A DNA stretch of 64,000 nt from Carettochelys insculpta (lineage: Eukaryota; Chordata; Testudines; Carettochelyidae): positions 10,304,001 through 10,368,000 of the forward strand of contig NC_134138.1 of NCBI RefSeq assembly GCF_033958435.1, written 5' to 3'. Numbering within the stretch: position 1 is the first letter of the stretch; each line of letters starts with the position of its first letter. This document shows, piece by piece, positions 22,384 to 35,929 of this stretch. The notes beneath the pieces were generated by a model. That model worked only from the letters and a program-made list of their open reading frames with translations. It made no database searches and had not been told where the DNA came from. A program made the translations under genes and the position numbers.

Positions 22384-22499
22384 CAAAGAGCTAGGAAGAT
22401 GAAGTGCTGCCTTCTCTTCTCTGGAATGGCCATACTGCTGGTGGTTGTTGTAATTATTGCTGTCTCCGTCAAACATTGATCCTGCTGAGCTTTCTACAG
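22384..22499 (+). CDS. Candidate exon encoding a C-terminal tail anchor
   Basis: A strong acceptor (pyrimidine tract TTTCCTTTTTTCTCTCTTAG ending at 22383) precedes an open frame. In phase 0 it reads QRARKMK, then about 19 strongly hydrophobic residues (CCLLFSGMAILLVVVVIIAV), then SVKH and a TGA stop at 22477-22479. A possible donor CAG/GTGAGA lies at 22499/22500. Basic residues, one C-terminal membrane span and a very short tail are the pattern of tail-anchored proteins such as SNAREs (syntaxin-like ends). The SNARE helix is not in this exon. I do not recognise the gene. It lies downstream of a decayed CR1 and is not itself a known repeat. Confidence 0.5.
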
Positions 22500-24020
22500 G
22501 TGAGATTTGTATCTGGCTCTTTATCATGTGATGTGGATGAAGCCTGGGATAAGCAGGTGACCCGGGGATGTGGGCATGACTAGAATGGTCTACTTCTAAT
22601 TTGTTGGTTCCATATCCGGCTCTCAGAAGTTAGGTATGGAAATCCTTACCCCCTGGAGCATGCTGGGAGGCCTAGAAGAAACATGTGAGTGGTTACAGTC
22701 CAATTCTCAGTAGATGTGGAGAAGTTTGCATTGCTGCTTTATGTTCTGTACCTATTCTGTGAAGAAACTGAGACTCCAGTGTGGTCCTCCTAGCATCTTT
22801 CACTAACTTTCTATGTATGACAAAGCCTTTTGATGTCCGGGCCAGACTGAGATCAGCCTTTGGAGGGCTTGCAAAAATGGCAGCCTCACTTGTGTAGCCC
22901 ACGTGAGGGCACTACCGCTATGTCTGCTGCTTCCAACATCGGGGAAGCAAATCTCCAGCACAGATAAACCCTGCCTCAATCACACTAAGCTTCCTGAGCT
23001 GCCATCCTCTTGCCCCCTTCTCCTGGTTAAGCTGGGTCTGCATTGCTGTCCAAACAGGGCTCTGTCTAAATTGCACAATTTATCTCTGGATATTTTTTAA
23101 TCCTGTCCAATATGTGTTCCTCACATATAAACACATTGCACAGGCCAGATTTTGATCACTTATGTCCTGACATAATATAAGTGATCTGAATAGTGATACT
23201 CTGGATTTGCACCTGTATGCCTGAGGAAAAAAATCCAGTCCTATGTGCTATTTCATGTATTGTGGTAGATCAGAGCCAATCCTGGGCCCCAGACCTCTGT
23301 TCTATCCACAGTGCTGCAGACCCTTGGGCTCAGACTTGGTCTCTTGGCTCAAAGGGCAGTGGGTAGGAGCCCCCTGGTCTGACTGGGCTGAGTAATCAGT
23401 CCTTCTCCAGCCTACAGCTGAGCTCTAAAGTTACCTGTGGCAGGGAGCCCAAACACTCCCTGGGGGAGCTCCTCATCTCCCCCAATGTCTCTGTTAGTGT
23501 TGGCATTTTCCTTTGCTTCTGTGTAACTCAGGGTCCAATAGCTCCTACACCTAGGTAGGGGTGGGCTTAGCAGTGGGTGGGTTTGGTATCCAAACAGCAC
23601 TGTGTAACCCTCTCCTCGTCCACTCTAATCTCCTCTCCTCTCTCCAGCCTTCCCTTCTACTCTCTCTCCTCTCCCCACTGGGGAAAGGCTTTTTAAAAGG
23701 CCAGTAGCAGCCTCAGGTGGGATCAGCTGGCCCTAACTGATTTATAGCAGCCTCTTTCCCACTGCTCCCACTCTGCCTGTAGTAACTCCTGATTAGCCAG
23801 GGCTGTTTCTCCTTTTAAGAGCTGCCTCTCTCCCCTCGTAAGATAGCCCTCTGGCCTGACCCTGTCCCTGTGTGTGGTGATGCTGGGGTGTACACAATCA
23901 AACAACCTCAGCTCCTGGAAAGTACAAATTGTATCAACTGGTTGCCATGCCTGGAAGCACTTAAGACCTTTGAGGTCATGTCTGTGTGGGAAAGAAGAAA
24001 AGGATGGCCGGTGCTGGCTG
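22500..24020. other. Gene-free stretch
   Basis: No exon is supported. The pyrimidine-rich part around 23600-23880 might be a remnant LTR on the minus strand, but no poly-A signal or ends could be fixed. If the exon at 22384 is terminal, part of this stretch could be 3' untranslated sequence; no clear AATAAA placement decides this. Confidence 0.3.
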
Positions 24021-24229
24021 ACTTGGGCTGGCAGATCTCAGGAGCTGGGGCTGTTACATTGGTTAAGCTCTGGAATAAAATGCCTAGGGAGCTTGTGGAA
24101 TCGTCATCATTGGGATATTTTCAAGAGCAGGTTAGGCAAACACCTGCCAGGGGTAGTGTAGATGTTGCTTTGTCCTGCATTGGGTTGATGACCTCTTGAT
24201 GTCCCTTCCAGTTCTATGATTTTATGATT
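24020..24229 (+). mobile_element. CR1 LINE 3' end
   Basis: Contains CTCTGGAATAAAATGCCTAGG, GAGCTTGTGGAATCGTC, GGGTTGATGACCTCTTGATG and an ending TTCTATGATTTTATGATT, matching the CR1 3' end and its terminal repeat. Confidence 0.75.
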
Positions 24230-27130
24230 GCCAGAGAGTTGTCCAGGTTGATCTGGAGCCCAGATTATAGGGCCCCATGAGGTGAGAGGACCCCAGTGTG
24301 TCAGCTTTAGCATAAACCCTGAAATTTACACAGTAATGAAACTGCCCTGCAGCCTGAATTCTGCAAACCTGAGTCAGCTGGCACAAGCAAGTCCTTGGTT
24401 TTTCTTTGCTGTGTAGATATGCTTTAAATCGCACTTTATTCTGAATCCATTAGATTGGTGCAGCCACAGAACGAGAATCACCCAATGATAACGAAAAGCC
24501 CAGCAGGAAAATCAGAGCCAAATTTCTTTCAGAATTTCATGTGTTTGGGGAGAGGATCCTCATGGCTCTACAACGCAAGGGAAAACTAAACACTTAATAT
24601 TCCCATCATCTTTCAGTGATTGAAAAGCTAATGACATAGTGCATAAAACACCAGTCCCACTCTCCGGATTGTCACCTTGTTGTGGAGTGGGCTTGCATGT
24701 TCCAAAGAACCCGAGAGCAATGCCACAGGGAGTCTCGTACTCCCAGCAGGGTTACCCATGGTGATCAGGTCAATGGGGAGGGTCCAGATGAAGAATGATC
24801 CTAAACGTCCTCAACAGCAGAACAGGTGGAAAATAGCAGGGGTAATACTGCAACAGCTGTGAAAGCAGATGAAGGCTTCAGCAGACAGGAGACTCCCAGT
24901 TACTATGGATCCCATGCATTGGTCAAGAATCATGTGGTGGCTACAGTGCAACAGTCTCCTCATGTTACAAGAAGTCACGCACAAATGTCTTCCTAAGTAT
25001 TCATCCACAGCCTCACAAATAGGAGGGTGATATGAAGACTTCCTGCTTGTTCTCGAATGACTGCCAAGAAAGAGAAACGCCAATTACTCAATAGCAGCAC
25101 CAATAAAAACTGCACTGGATTATATTGGATTCAGTCTAACAATGTCCTTTCATTGTATCTCGCATGAGACAAGCTCCAACGTGGTGACATAATGAAATCT
25201 GACTGTTATACTACTTGTTATCCAGAAGAATTCCAAAATGCCATCCAAACTGCTCATTTACATGCAGGTATCACTTTACCCTCATTTAAAGAGAAATGCA
25301 TCAGCCATTTTTTCCAGGCACAGCACCTCAGCACAATGTAAGGCCATAATTGAAGTATCTAATTGAGAGACAGAAAGTAAATACTGCATACTTGAATGAG
25401 GCTAGGACACTGAAGCTAACATCCCTAAGCTGATAAAACATACCCTGAGATCTGTAACGGTGACAGCTGGTTAAGACCCCAGTTTTACATTTCACCAAGG
25501 AGACACTGCAGCCTAGGGTACCTGAGTCTTCCATACTGCTGCTTTATCACTGAGTCAGTGGGAAAGGAACTGCCTGCAAAATCACTTTTGAGTTTTCTCC
25601 TATCCTGGTACCAATCAGGCCAAATCTTTCTTGCTATCAGTTTCACATCATAAGATGAAATACCTGAATGTCACCAGACTATGGGCATTGGGTGGGCTCC
25701 CACCTTGAGGAGGCTAGCCACATGGCCACACCCCTTCCATCTAAGGCCCCATCCATCCGCAGCACCCCATCCATGGGAGCCTCAAGCATCTGCCCCCCTC
25801 CACCAGCTAAGTGCCCCCTCCCATGCAGCCAGAGGAGCCCTAGCCACACCAGCCCAGACCACCCCCAGCTTCATCCCCCAGTGCCAGGCCTCCAGCCAGA
25901 TTCAGCACCAGATCTGGTACCAGTCAGGTGGCCAGCTGGCCTCAGTGTCAGCCCCAACATGGGGCTATCCCCTGCCCACCATGCCCAGTGCCATCCTGCT
26001 AGCCTCCAGCGGGCACCACAACTGAGCTTCTGCTAGCTTGAAGGAAAGGGTAGAGAATAGGACCATAGCCCGGCATAGGCTTTGCCTCCTCCTATCATAA
26101 CCACCCTCAGCCCCACCCTCAAAGCACTACGCAGAGAGTCCTCAGACCCAATTGATCATGTTTTGAGCTAGCTGATGATTAACTGATAACAAATTTGTTT
26201 AAAATAATGATTTCAGCCACTCTGATACTGACCCCAAAATAAATAAGTCTGTATTACAAAAAAAAAGCCATCAATTCTTTCACAGATCAGGTGTGAAGGC
26301 GGTACAGCAAATTCATCCCTTCCATAGTATTCATTGTTTAATACTTGGAAAATAAACAGGAGAGTGACTCTTCTTGTGACTTTCCTGAGTAACAGTGATG
26401 CTATGGTTCTTCAGCTCAGCATGCACAGAGGGCACAGCTGTTCTCGTGAAATCTCCAAGCCACATTCTAAGTATGTCACTGCTTCCCCTACAGCTCTCTT
26501 GACTGAAGAAGGAAAGTAAAGTATCCCATGCATCCAGTGAGGTTATGGGGAGACTCCTGGAGATGTATGTATGTACACATTGTTGTTCTTGTTCTACCCC
26601 AGGGACTATGACTTAACCAGGCATTTTAGGATCAAATTGCTCATTGTTTAACAATATTGCAGCTGCTCTCTTAGCCATTCTGGTATAAGTCACTGAATAT
26701 CTTAAAGGGATAATGTCCTGGTGATTAACCAAGAAATCTCCCTACCTTAAGAATGACTTTGTTTTTTAATTGTTAAAATTCCTGACCCTGGAAGCATCTC
26801 TCTCTCCCTGCCTTGCTTACAGACAAAACATTTCAGCCTTCGGCCTCAGGCCCTAGTGTACTTCATGAGGAAGGGGGTGTAAAAAACCAAGAGAAAGTGT
26901 AAAGCAAAGCCTCTAAGATGATTTGAAGTTTTAAAACCAGTGCCTTACAGCACAAGAGTGAAAGAACACAGTCTGGTCTGGTCAGCTGACTCGATTTTGG
27001 CTTGTCACTTCATGGAGAGATAGCACTGGGTCCTGAAAGGGCTCTTTACCAGGGAACGGCATAGCAAGATCTGATGGCTGGAGCTGAAGCCAGACCAAAT
27101 ACAGTCAGAAATAAGACACATGATTTGAAC
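24230..27130. other. Gene-free stretch
   Basis: Nothing convincing is seen. A C-rich segment at 25690-26030 gives long Pro/Ser-rich open frames in two phases, a composition effect rather than a gene. A short A-run lies near 26258. Confidence 0.35.
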
Positions 27131-27135
27131 AGTGA

Positions 27136-27297
27136 CCATGATTAATCGTTGGAACAAACTGCCAAGGGACATGGTAGAATCTTCCTCTCTGGATGTCGTC
27201 AAACACAAGTTGCTGAGCTCCAGACACGGGTAATTAAGTGAGATTCTGTGAACTGTGGTAGACATTAAATCAGACTAGACCCCTTCATGGCTTAATC
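27136..27297 (+). mobile_element. CR1 LINE 3' fragment
   Basis: Matches the CR1 C-terminal coding end: CGTTGGAACAAACTGCC, then GGACATGGTAGAATC and a CTGGATGTCGTCAAAC segment, then GACTAGACCCCTTCATGGC. The terminal 8-bp repeats are not preserved. Confidence 0.6.
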
Positions 27298-27299
27298 TG

Positions 27300-29945
27300 T
27301 ACCGGGGTCAAAAACATGCCCCTCCTGCTGCCTGTGGATTAACAAACAACCGGCTAATGCTGCCAACCACTGCCTACACGGTAAAGCTCTGCATCTTTGT
27401 TTATTAATGAAGCTGTTGTAAGTAGGGCTATTAATGACTTTATAAAGTGTCACCTGTACTCAGACCGTGCATAGAGGTTGAAAGGTCAGATTTCAACACT
27501 CCTTCTTGGAAGGGTTGCTGACCCCCAATCTATACATTTAAGGGCATTCGGATAGAGGTAATTGTGCAAAAGAGCCCTTCACTTCTCAGTTGCCGATCAA
27601 AATTCAGCTTAAGACAGTCAAGTGCCATTTCCATCTGACAGCAGCTTGGTGACATATATGAAATGAGTCCACATCAATATTTCTTATCATTGCAAGCACC
27701 ACCCTCAATAGCAGTCTCAGTAGACACTGTATTTCTTGGCCTAATCTGTTTCTCCCTGTGCTTTGGAACCTTGCTGCATAGTTCAGATTCAGATCTCAAC
27801 TTTCCCGAAGTTCAAGAGGTCATAAACTGTGGACATTTGTGCCCCACTGTACTTTTACCTCATTGAGACACAGCCTTAAGGGGACAGTTCAATGAAATAT
27901 CTAGTGTTGTTTCTCATTTCCTCCAGCTTGGGGCCCTATTCTACATGGCAGGAGAGAATCAGGCTGATGAGGGTTTAATTTCTCTTACCCTCTGTCTCTC
28001 AGGTAAACGTGAAATATCTATCAAATGAAACTGGAGAAATTGTTTTGACTTCATTTTTTTTAATTATTGCTTTTCAGTCACCCACCCATTCCATTTAGTT
28101 GGTGCATTCAGTGAAAAAGTTCTTTATCTCTCCACTCCAAGAGGGTACTTGTTTGATGTGTTTCTGCCTTGTTTAGGTTTTTTCAATCAAGCTTTCAGCT
28201 GTTGGCTATTTTCTTTGGTACCTTGTACTTTGTTATGCACTTCTGTCTACCATACCCGGTCTCCTAACTGCAATGGTTACAATAAAATCCACAGAGTTAG
28301 TACACAGGCACTAGATGTGCTCTGAGGGACATAGGAATGTCCCTATCAAAGGCTTCATGCTGTATAGACCAAGACACTCTCCATTTCAGAGCCTTAAACC
28401 TTAGAGTTGGACCCAAGGCAGCCCGAGAGATTTATCAACTACTGCATTTTGCTTGATCAGGCTCAGAGAGCCCCATTTGGTGTAATAATACTCAACCTTT
28501 CCAGTTTACCAGAGGACTTTAAGAGACAATATACAGTACCCGGTGGAGCTGAGCGAAGGCGTTTCAAAGGGAGGAGACAGCAGTAAAGCACCAGTGAGTG
28601 CAGTTGGTATCTCTTTCTGTAGGGGGTTTAGATACACTTGAGGACAAAACTGACACCTGGCATTGGTGCTCTGTCAGCTGCCAGGCCACGTGTGTATTTT
28701 CCATTTCAGGGTGACAGACTGGCCACCCTGTTTTGAGACTCGTGATAGCAATTCTGTGGCACGTTCTGTGTGTTTCTTGCAATGTGCCATCATGTTGCAG
28801 CTGCAGCAACAATTCCTGCCCAAGAGGCAATGTGGAATGTAGCAGTAAATCGACCTAACAGACATTGTAAATAGGGGCAAAACGTGGGTAGCTTTGTTCC
28901 TGGAATTGCTTTTTGCTTTTTAAAGTGATGCCATAGGGCTGGCTTTACTATTAGGCTCTGCTTTTATCACCACGCTGTACATTGCTTAGTGGCCATGAGA
29001 GAGACCCAACCTGAGCTCTGTAGCTGAAACACAGAGAACCTGGTCACGTTTTGCAGCTGTAAGTCACAGGACTGAATTAATCCATCACCCTGCTCTCTGA
29101 GCTGTCATTGGCTCAAGAATTTAACGGTCAATAACTTTTCAAATCTTTTTTTGTTCTGGAAGTGATTCTACCTTATATCAGGGTTAATTCAATATTTATC
29201 ATTTTTTGATCTATAACATTTTAGTTCCTGAGGTCTTTACTCAGTTTCTACTCTGGAAACATTATTGGGCCAGATTCCCACACTGGTTTAAATGAGAGCA
29301 GAATCTGGCCTTAATTGCAGAAGCAATACTGAAGGAATTTTCTTAAGATGCTGACATAAATGACTAAACAGGGAAATATTAGCTAAATCTTTGCTTTGCC
29401 TTCTTATGTTAAAAGTATATTTTTTTCTCGGAAAGCCCAAAATACAATTTTGAAAATGTGGCCTTTAGTGCTCCCATTACTACAGTAAGGTGAGTGGGAT
29501 TATTATGTAATTGTACCTACAAACTTAATGGCAAGGAATATGTAAGTTTCTAGTTATTTTCCCTCTGTGGACAAGGTTGCTGGCACATTAAAGGAAGCTC
29601 TGAAGAGGTTGGAATGCCCAGTTGCTCTATCTAGTGATCCACATAAAAAAGAAATAACTGTTAGGACAGTGAAAAATAACCCGTTAGGCTTTCTCAGGAA
29701 CAAAATCTAATTAAAGGATGTACCAGGATTTCTGTGGAAACCAAAGGTACAAAGGAGAATTATTTTAGCAGTGCTGTTAGAGACACAGGTAAAGTAAATC
29801 TTAAGAACACAGCACATAGGATTTGAGGTAAGATAACAGTCAATCGTGCTTTGAGGGTGAAGACCACGTTTTGAATTCCACTGTACTGAAAATATAATTG
29901 CAGTCATTATACTCTGCCAGTTGTGCATCTCAAGGTTCACCAGAT
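27300..29945. other. Gene-free stretch
   Basis: No repeat ends, exon with splice sites, or RNA gene recognised. Confidence 0.35.
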
Positions 29946-29947
29946 TT

Positions 29948-30650
29948 AGAACCCTAGAACACTACAATTGGAAGGAACCTCGAAGGGTCATCGAGTGTAA
30001 TCCCCTCCCCCCACAGCAAGACCAAGCACCATCTAGACCATCCCTGATAGATGTCTTTCTAACCTGCTCTTAAATATTTCCAGTGATGGAGATTCCACGA
30101 CTGCCTTAGGTAATTTATACCAGTGTTTAACCACCCTGACAGTTAGGAAGTTCTTCCTAATATTCCAAGCTAAATCTCTCTTGCTTCAATTGAGGGCCAA
30201 GGAGAACAATTTTTCTCCCTCCTCTTTGTAACACTCTTAAGTTCTTGTAAACCACTATCATGTCCCCTCTCAGCCTTCTCTTTTCTAAACTAAACAAGCC
30301 CAGTTTTTTCGGCCTCCCCTCGTAGCTCATGTTCTCTAGACCTTTAATCATTCTTGTTGCTCTTCTCTGGACTGTCTCATTTTTTTTCTATATCTTTCTT
30401 GAAATGTGGTGCCCAAAACTGGACACACTACTCCAGTTGAGGCCCAGTCAGCACAGAGTGGAGTGGAAGAATGACTTCTCATGTCTTACTCACTTCTTTA
30501 ATGCATCCCAGAATCAGGTTTACTTTTTTTGCAACTGTGTCACACTATTGACCCATATTTAGCTTGTGGTCCACTATGAGTTGTGTAGGTTTTGTGAGTA
30601 CTCCCCTATTCCGTATCCATCTACATCTTGCCAAAGTAGTTCTCTCAGTC
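29948..30650 (-). mobile_element. CR1 LINE 3' region
   Basis: The minus-strand frame 30351-30157 encodes [20 protein letters not shown] and a [16 protein letters not shown] segment, the CR1 C-terminal signature. The plus strand begins ACCCTAGAACACTACAATTGG, the reverse of the CR1 tail. It is 5'-truncated and decayed. Confidence 0.85.
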
Positions 30651-31845
30651 ACTTACCAAAGAGATTTCCCCAGAGCTCAGTAGTGTCCCATAAACCAGAT
30701 TGGCTCAGGGCATGAAACAAACATTGATCAAGAGACGTATGTTCCTCCTTTTGATCTCCATCTATACTTGCAAGCCTCTGGGCTCCATGTTGTCAAGAAG
30801 AGCCTGAATACCTATAGAAAAAGTTGTAGAGTTACTATTATGTGACAGGTTGCCTCTCCGTGTTCCACCAGTAAGTGCTCTGTGCATTCATTCCCACATT
30901 TCTTCCTCTGAAGCACTGTGGGGATGTTCTCAAAAAGAACACAAAGGCCATGAATCAACTTAGTAAAAGCTAGGTGTAATTCTGTGTGTGTGCATAGCCA
31001 TTTAGAGATAGTGGGAGAGGAGCACTGGAAACAGCTGCCTAGCTTACTGCTGCGGTCTAGTTCACCAAAGACCAGTGTTTCCTCTATTTTGCCCCATCTG
31101 TGTGCAGAATAAATTTGTTATATGCACCAACGTAAGTGCAATGTGCACCACCAGTACAAACACAGAAGTGGGCACTCTGCTAATCAGTGTGGTGGCATTT
31201 GAATCTCTCCTGGGTAGCCAGCCATGTGTTCAGCTTACAGGGAACACTGCCAGAGACAATGGGTGTAATAAGCTATCTTTGGGAAGAGTGTGTGTGTGTG
31301 AAGCATAGTGAACTATAACGTGCAAGGTTTCTGATGTTCTGCCACTGCGTCAGAATCTCATTCAGACATTAGACTGCCCAGAAATGCTTCCCAAACTTTT
31401 CCCTTGCCTATCATGACCAACTGTGTTATCAAGAAGAGTAAAGGCGGGACACTAGCTATACGCGTCTGCAGTTTCCTAAGCTGGCTGAAACAGAGATCGT
31501 CCACACTTGAAAATGGGCTGTTTATAAACACTCAATTGACTTGAAGATTCTGATGCCTAAGTAGATACATCTACAGTGATCAGGTCTCTGAGGGCAGCAG
31601 GAAGTCTCTGCCACTGTGGAGTCAATTTTCCATGCCTGCTTTGGGCTACTCATCCTTCAATTCCTGTTTGTGCTGGGTTAAGGTGAGGTTGAATTGTTAT
31701 TTTAACACTCAGGAGTCCCTAAACCTTTGCATAATATTTTACTAATCCTGAGTGTGTCTAATTTCTGCAACCTATAGCAGATGAGGAGTACAGCTGTGCT
31801 CCAGCTTTCAAGGCTTTGTACAGTTAACACGTACATGTTGAAACA
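30650..31845. other. Gene-free stretch
   Basis: No supported feature; a short GT run lies near 31285. Confidence 0.35.
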
Positions 31846-31849
31846 AAGG

Positions 31850-31978
31850 CAGACAGTGGGTCTGTCCCACGAAAGCTCATAACCTAATAAATTATTTTGT
31901 TAGTCTTTAAAGTGCTACTGGACTGCTTTTTTTTGTTTTGATAGTATATAGACTAACACGGCTTTCTCTCTGTTACTA
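31850..31978 (+). mobile_element. Penelope-like element tail fragment
   Basis: Contains GTGGGTCTGTCCCACGAAAG, CTCATAACCTAATAAATTATT, AAAGTGCTACTGGACTGC and GACTAACACGGCTTTCTCTC. It matches the tail at 52741-52840 and extends further 3'. The CTGATGA part is lost (CAGACAG instead) and the short GC/GC stem is not preserved, so no ribozyme core is expected. Confidence 0.7.
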
Positions 31979-31979
31979 C

Positions 31980-34330
31980 GTACATGTTGTTGTGAGTCAG
32001 AGAGAGAACTTCTCAGCTATCCTGCACTCCTTTTTGTTGTCTGAAAGGTAGTCAAAATGAAGAGCTTATACCAAAACCTACCTGATTAGCACATAAGAAT
32101 AGGGTTCACTTTGTCACCAGCCTATTTGTTAGGTGTGGTTTGGTTTGATTTTCTTTCTCTAAATTAATCACTCTCTATGTGAACCTGAAATGCCTCCACG
32201 GTCAGAAGATTTATGTGTCAACCAAGTCTGACTCAAGTATTCATTCCAGGCCTGGTAAATAACCAGGAGAACAAAAAATTAACTGCCGGGTGTTCTCTAA
32301 TTTTGTCTTAATAATGAAGATATGGACATCAGTAATCAGGGAGGGATGAATCAGAGTTGTGGCAAATCTTTGCCCCTGACTTTATGTAAATTATTTTTAA
32401 GGTTCGAAAACATTTTCCCTGTTATAAGTATTGTGCTCCAGAGCCTCAGCTGCTGTAAACTCCTAGGGTGAAATCCTGACCCCACTCAAGTCCAATACAG
32501 AAACTTTCACTGACTTCTGGAAAGTCAGGATTTCACCCCGACTATTTTGTGGGCTTGCTCAGGCCAGAGACATTATGATTTTTTGGCTTTTCTTTTCAAT
32601 GGTCCAGTCCTCAGGTGGTCTAACTGAAGCTGCACCATTCAGCATTTTCACCAGCAGTAGATCTGGCCCAATACTTCACCTCAGCTCCTGGTCCTGGTCT
32701 AAGCCAGGGGAAAAAAGGCAATTATTTTATCTTTCTCTAGGGTGTCTGGTGCTGGCCACTGTCAGACACAGGACTCAATTATCCATCACCCTGAGCTCCT
32801 AGAACAGCTGCCAAATTTTCTACCAACTAAAAGATAACAAGTCATTGTCAAGATTCTAGAAATATTTATTTCCTATCTGCTTGAAGAATTTGGGTTTCCC
32901 TTTGTCTTCTCTGCATTACTTTTTGCCTTTCCCTTATTTCACAAAAGATCAAACAGCAGCCAGGGGTGCAATCCTGACCCCACTCCATGGCAAATCTCCC
33001 ATTGAGTTCAGCGGGGCCCTGCGCCGTAGTTCTGACAGGAACTAAGCTATGGTTGCTCCTCTCCTGAAGGGTAGCAACCTTGTAGTCACAGTTCCCCTGG
33101 AGTGCTTAGCCTTAAGGGGACAAGTGTTTGATTCCATCACATGGTGAGACTGCCAAATTTTGAATTCTTATTGAGCCTGTCAGAGCAGGAGGCGGAATGA
33201 TCTGAGTACAATTTGTTGGGCTAACCTTGGCCCAAGGGGGACATCTGGGAAGGGCATACATGGTCACATGCGCTCCTCTGTAAAACACTGAAGGGGAGGG
33301 CAGCAGCAGAGCTGGAAAGGAAGAGGCAGGGCCAGAGCTTTTCCTCTTCCTATTCCAGCTACGCCACTGACCTAAGATACAGCCCATTGGAGAGCAGTGG
33401 CTGCACTCCCCCAGGCAGCTCTGCTGCAATGGGAAGCATCTCACGCAGGCAGCGTGGCCAGAGTATCTGGGTGAGGACAGCATGTCCCTTGTCCTCACCA
33501 GGTAAAAAGCCCTGAGGACAGCACAGGCAGGAGGCAAGAACAAATCATGCAGGGAGGCTCACATGGGAAGCGTTACCTCCCTCCCTTGGCTAGTGCCACC
33601 TTTATGTCCCTCCCACTAGCTGCTTGTCATTAATTGACATCCCTGTTTTCATGGTGCTGTACCTACATTGCAGTTTCCCTTCCCTGTAACCAACACACAA
33701 GTGCACCAACAACCTGAGGCACGTTAGCTAAAAAACACTCGGGTGGCAGAGGAGAAAAATGCACATCTGTGACTGTGATGAGGCACAGCAGCAGTGATCG
33801 CTTCAGTTACAGAGAGGAATGAAATGGCCTGGAGTTAATCAGCAGCCCCATTTCACTTCCCTTGTCATTTTCATGCGGCTGAAGGCCCAAATACTGACGG
33901 TTAGAGCCTTCGGCCTGTTCTCTGTGTGTGCACGCACCCATAGCAGCTTGCATTGGAAACAGGCTGACTGGCAAAAGAAAGTGGCCTGCAGACATTAAGA
34001 TTTGTTTCAGAAATAAACACAGTTAATTTAAACTGGCTGTTACACAGCAATGTGCACTGTTGGCTCGTTTGCTTCCAGAGTCACCTGAGCCCAGTGTGTA
34101 CACTCTTTTCAAATCGGAATGATTTCTCTGCATCACGTGTCAAGCCATTCTTTTTGTTTTCACAGAATGCTAATGAAGAGTGGCCACTGGTTCCCTTCCC
34201 CTTATAAACTGATCAAAAAAGAGAACAATGGTTTCATTCCTCCAGAGAGACAAAAATCCCTTCTACTGTTAATTGCTAGTATTATTTAATTTATAAATGT
34301 TCTACTTATACACTCTATAACACAAAGAGA
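31980..34330. other. Gene-free stretch
   Basis: No supported feature. The 143-residue open frame on the minus strand at 33112-33543 has no family resemblance. Confidence 0.35.
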
Positions 34331-34334
34331 GGAG

Positions 34335-34712
34335 ATGAGAAGTTATTTGGAAATAACAAGTTATTTTGAAATAACTTTGCTAGCATCTCTACAAGGCAAC
34401 CACTCTTTAGAAATAATTCTGAAATAGCAGTAGGCTTATTTCAAAATAGGTAAACCTCATTCTATGAGGAGTAGCACCTATTTTGAAATAGCCCCTATTT
34501 CAATGTAGCTATGTAGACAGAGAATTTAGAACCTATTTTGAACTAAGCCATAGTGCGTCCAATGGCCCTATTTTGAAATAGGCTCTCTTTTGTGTAGCTG
34601 CTGTATTTCAAAATAGTGCTCAGCTATTTCTAAATGCATTTTGTGTGTATCATACTTCCTTCAAAATTAGATCTTCCAAAACAGCTTATTTTGAAATAAG
34701 TCTACATCTTGA
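34335..34712. mobile_element. MITE, TTATTTTGAAAT family
   Basis: Repeated TATTTTGAAATA and TATTTCAAAATA blocks are arranged as an imperfect inverted repeat around 34490. The outer GTCTACAC ends are poorly preserved (AAATAAGTCTACATC at the right). Confidence 0.5.
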
Positions 34713-35544
34713 TGGATCTCTTTCCCCTCACCCCACCACAAATCCCTTCATAGTCTTATACTGAACTCTCCCATATTTCAGTCCAAAATACTAGGATGGG
34801 GTTTTCTAAAGTGCCTAAGTGACTTGGGAGCACTGGTTTCCAGTAGTAAATGACTAGCTGAGTCTTGTGCTTTTCTATGAAAGTCAACAGGCGCAGCCTC
34901 CAGAAGACCAGTAAGGGAATACAAGCCATTTGAGGACTCTCCAATGAGAACATGTAGTTTCCAGTCTCCAAATGTTTAAGGCAAGGGAGATATCAAAAAG
35001 AATCCTAGGCTGTCCCTGGCTGCAGTAGAAAAGTGGGCTGGTCATGGGGCATCCTGGTGTCATAAATTTCATGTAATGCTCCTTCATCCAGCAGTGCTGT
35101 CGGTCATTGTTGATGCACACACCTTGAATGTCCAAGATGGACGGCAGTCTTGAGAGGTTGCTGGTGTCTGCTCCACAGGCCCTGTTCAGCCTCTTTGTTC
35201 CCCTCTCATTGCTGAATCCCAACAAGGAGCAGGGAATGGCAGCAGGAGCAGGGTGGTGGTCCCAGACTCCCTCAGCCAGCTACCGCAACCCCAGGCTTCT
35301 CCACTAGACATACAGCCCCAGCCTGAGAGAGCCTCTCCGGAAATCAGCCATACCAAACTTCCCCCTTTATGAACATACGCACATGATTTCTAATTATCCA
35401 GATTAGCTCATATAACTCATGAAATGTCACATGCAGCTGCCCCAAACCTGGCAGCTGTGAGGAAGTGCCTGCCATTTAGAGAGCAAAGAAGACTTACCGG
35501 CTTAGATAGTAGCTGTTGGCATCATTTGCCGTAGCTCCTCCTAA

Positions 35545-35897
35545 TGTGGTGGTCACCAGACAGTGGATCAGGATCTACTGGTAGATCTTGGAGCCTCTGA
35601 CAGGTGAGGCTGACGGGTTTGGCTGGGAGGCTATCAAGTGCCCCTCCCCCCCACTGCCATACTTCTTCTGCCCCTTGCCTTGGAGCTGTGCCCAGGTGCC
35701 TCCTGTTTGCTCTGCAGGGTGTGGGGAGAAAGAGTGTGAAGGACAGGGCCTCAGAGAAGGAGGGGGGCAGGGATGAGGCCTCAGAGGAGAGTCAGGGAAG
35801 GAGGAGCAGCAAGGATATTTGGGTCAGAGGTACATCCTGGATTGCATTTACATTCAAAAAATGATTGTGTGCCTAAAAAGCTTGGAGACTACTTTCT
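35545..35897. mobile_element. Possible hAT-like MITE
   Basis: The left end GTGGTGGTCACCAGAC weakly mirrors the right end, which reads GAAAGTAGTCTCCAAGC on the opposite strand. An internal palindrome ATCTACTGGTAGATC lies at 35573-35587. The interior is G/C-rich. No clear 8-bp duplication could be read. Confidence 0.3.
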
Positions 35898-35929
35898 TAA
35901 TTGGGGCTTATCTGTGCTAGGAGTATAAA

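Noticed and set aside
25668..26036. Two overlapping Pro-rich frames
   Set aside because: Both phases stay open because of C-rich composition; no motif supports a protein.
31850..31978. tRNA-derived SINE interpretation of the TAGTCTTTAAAGTGCTAC repeats
   Set aside because: The same sequence is the 3' untranslated part of the coding Penelope copy at 52741-52840, so the short copies are better read as Penelope tails. No A and B boxes are convincing in them.
33112..33543. 143-residue open frame on the minus strand
   Set aside because: No family resemblance and no splice context.
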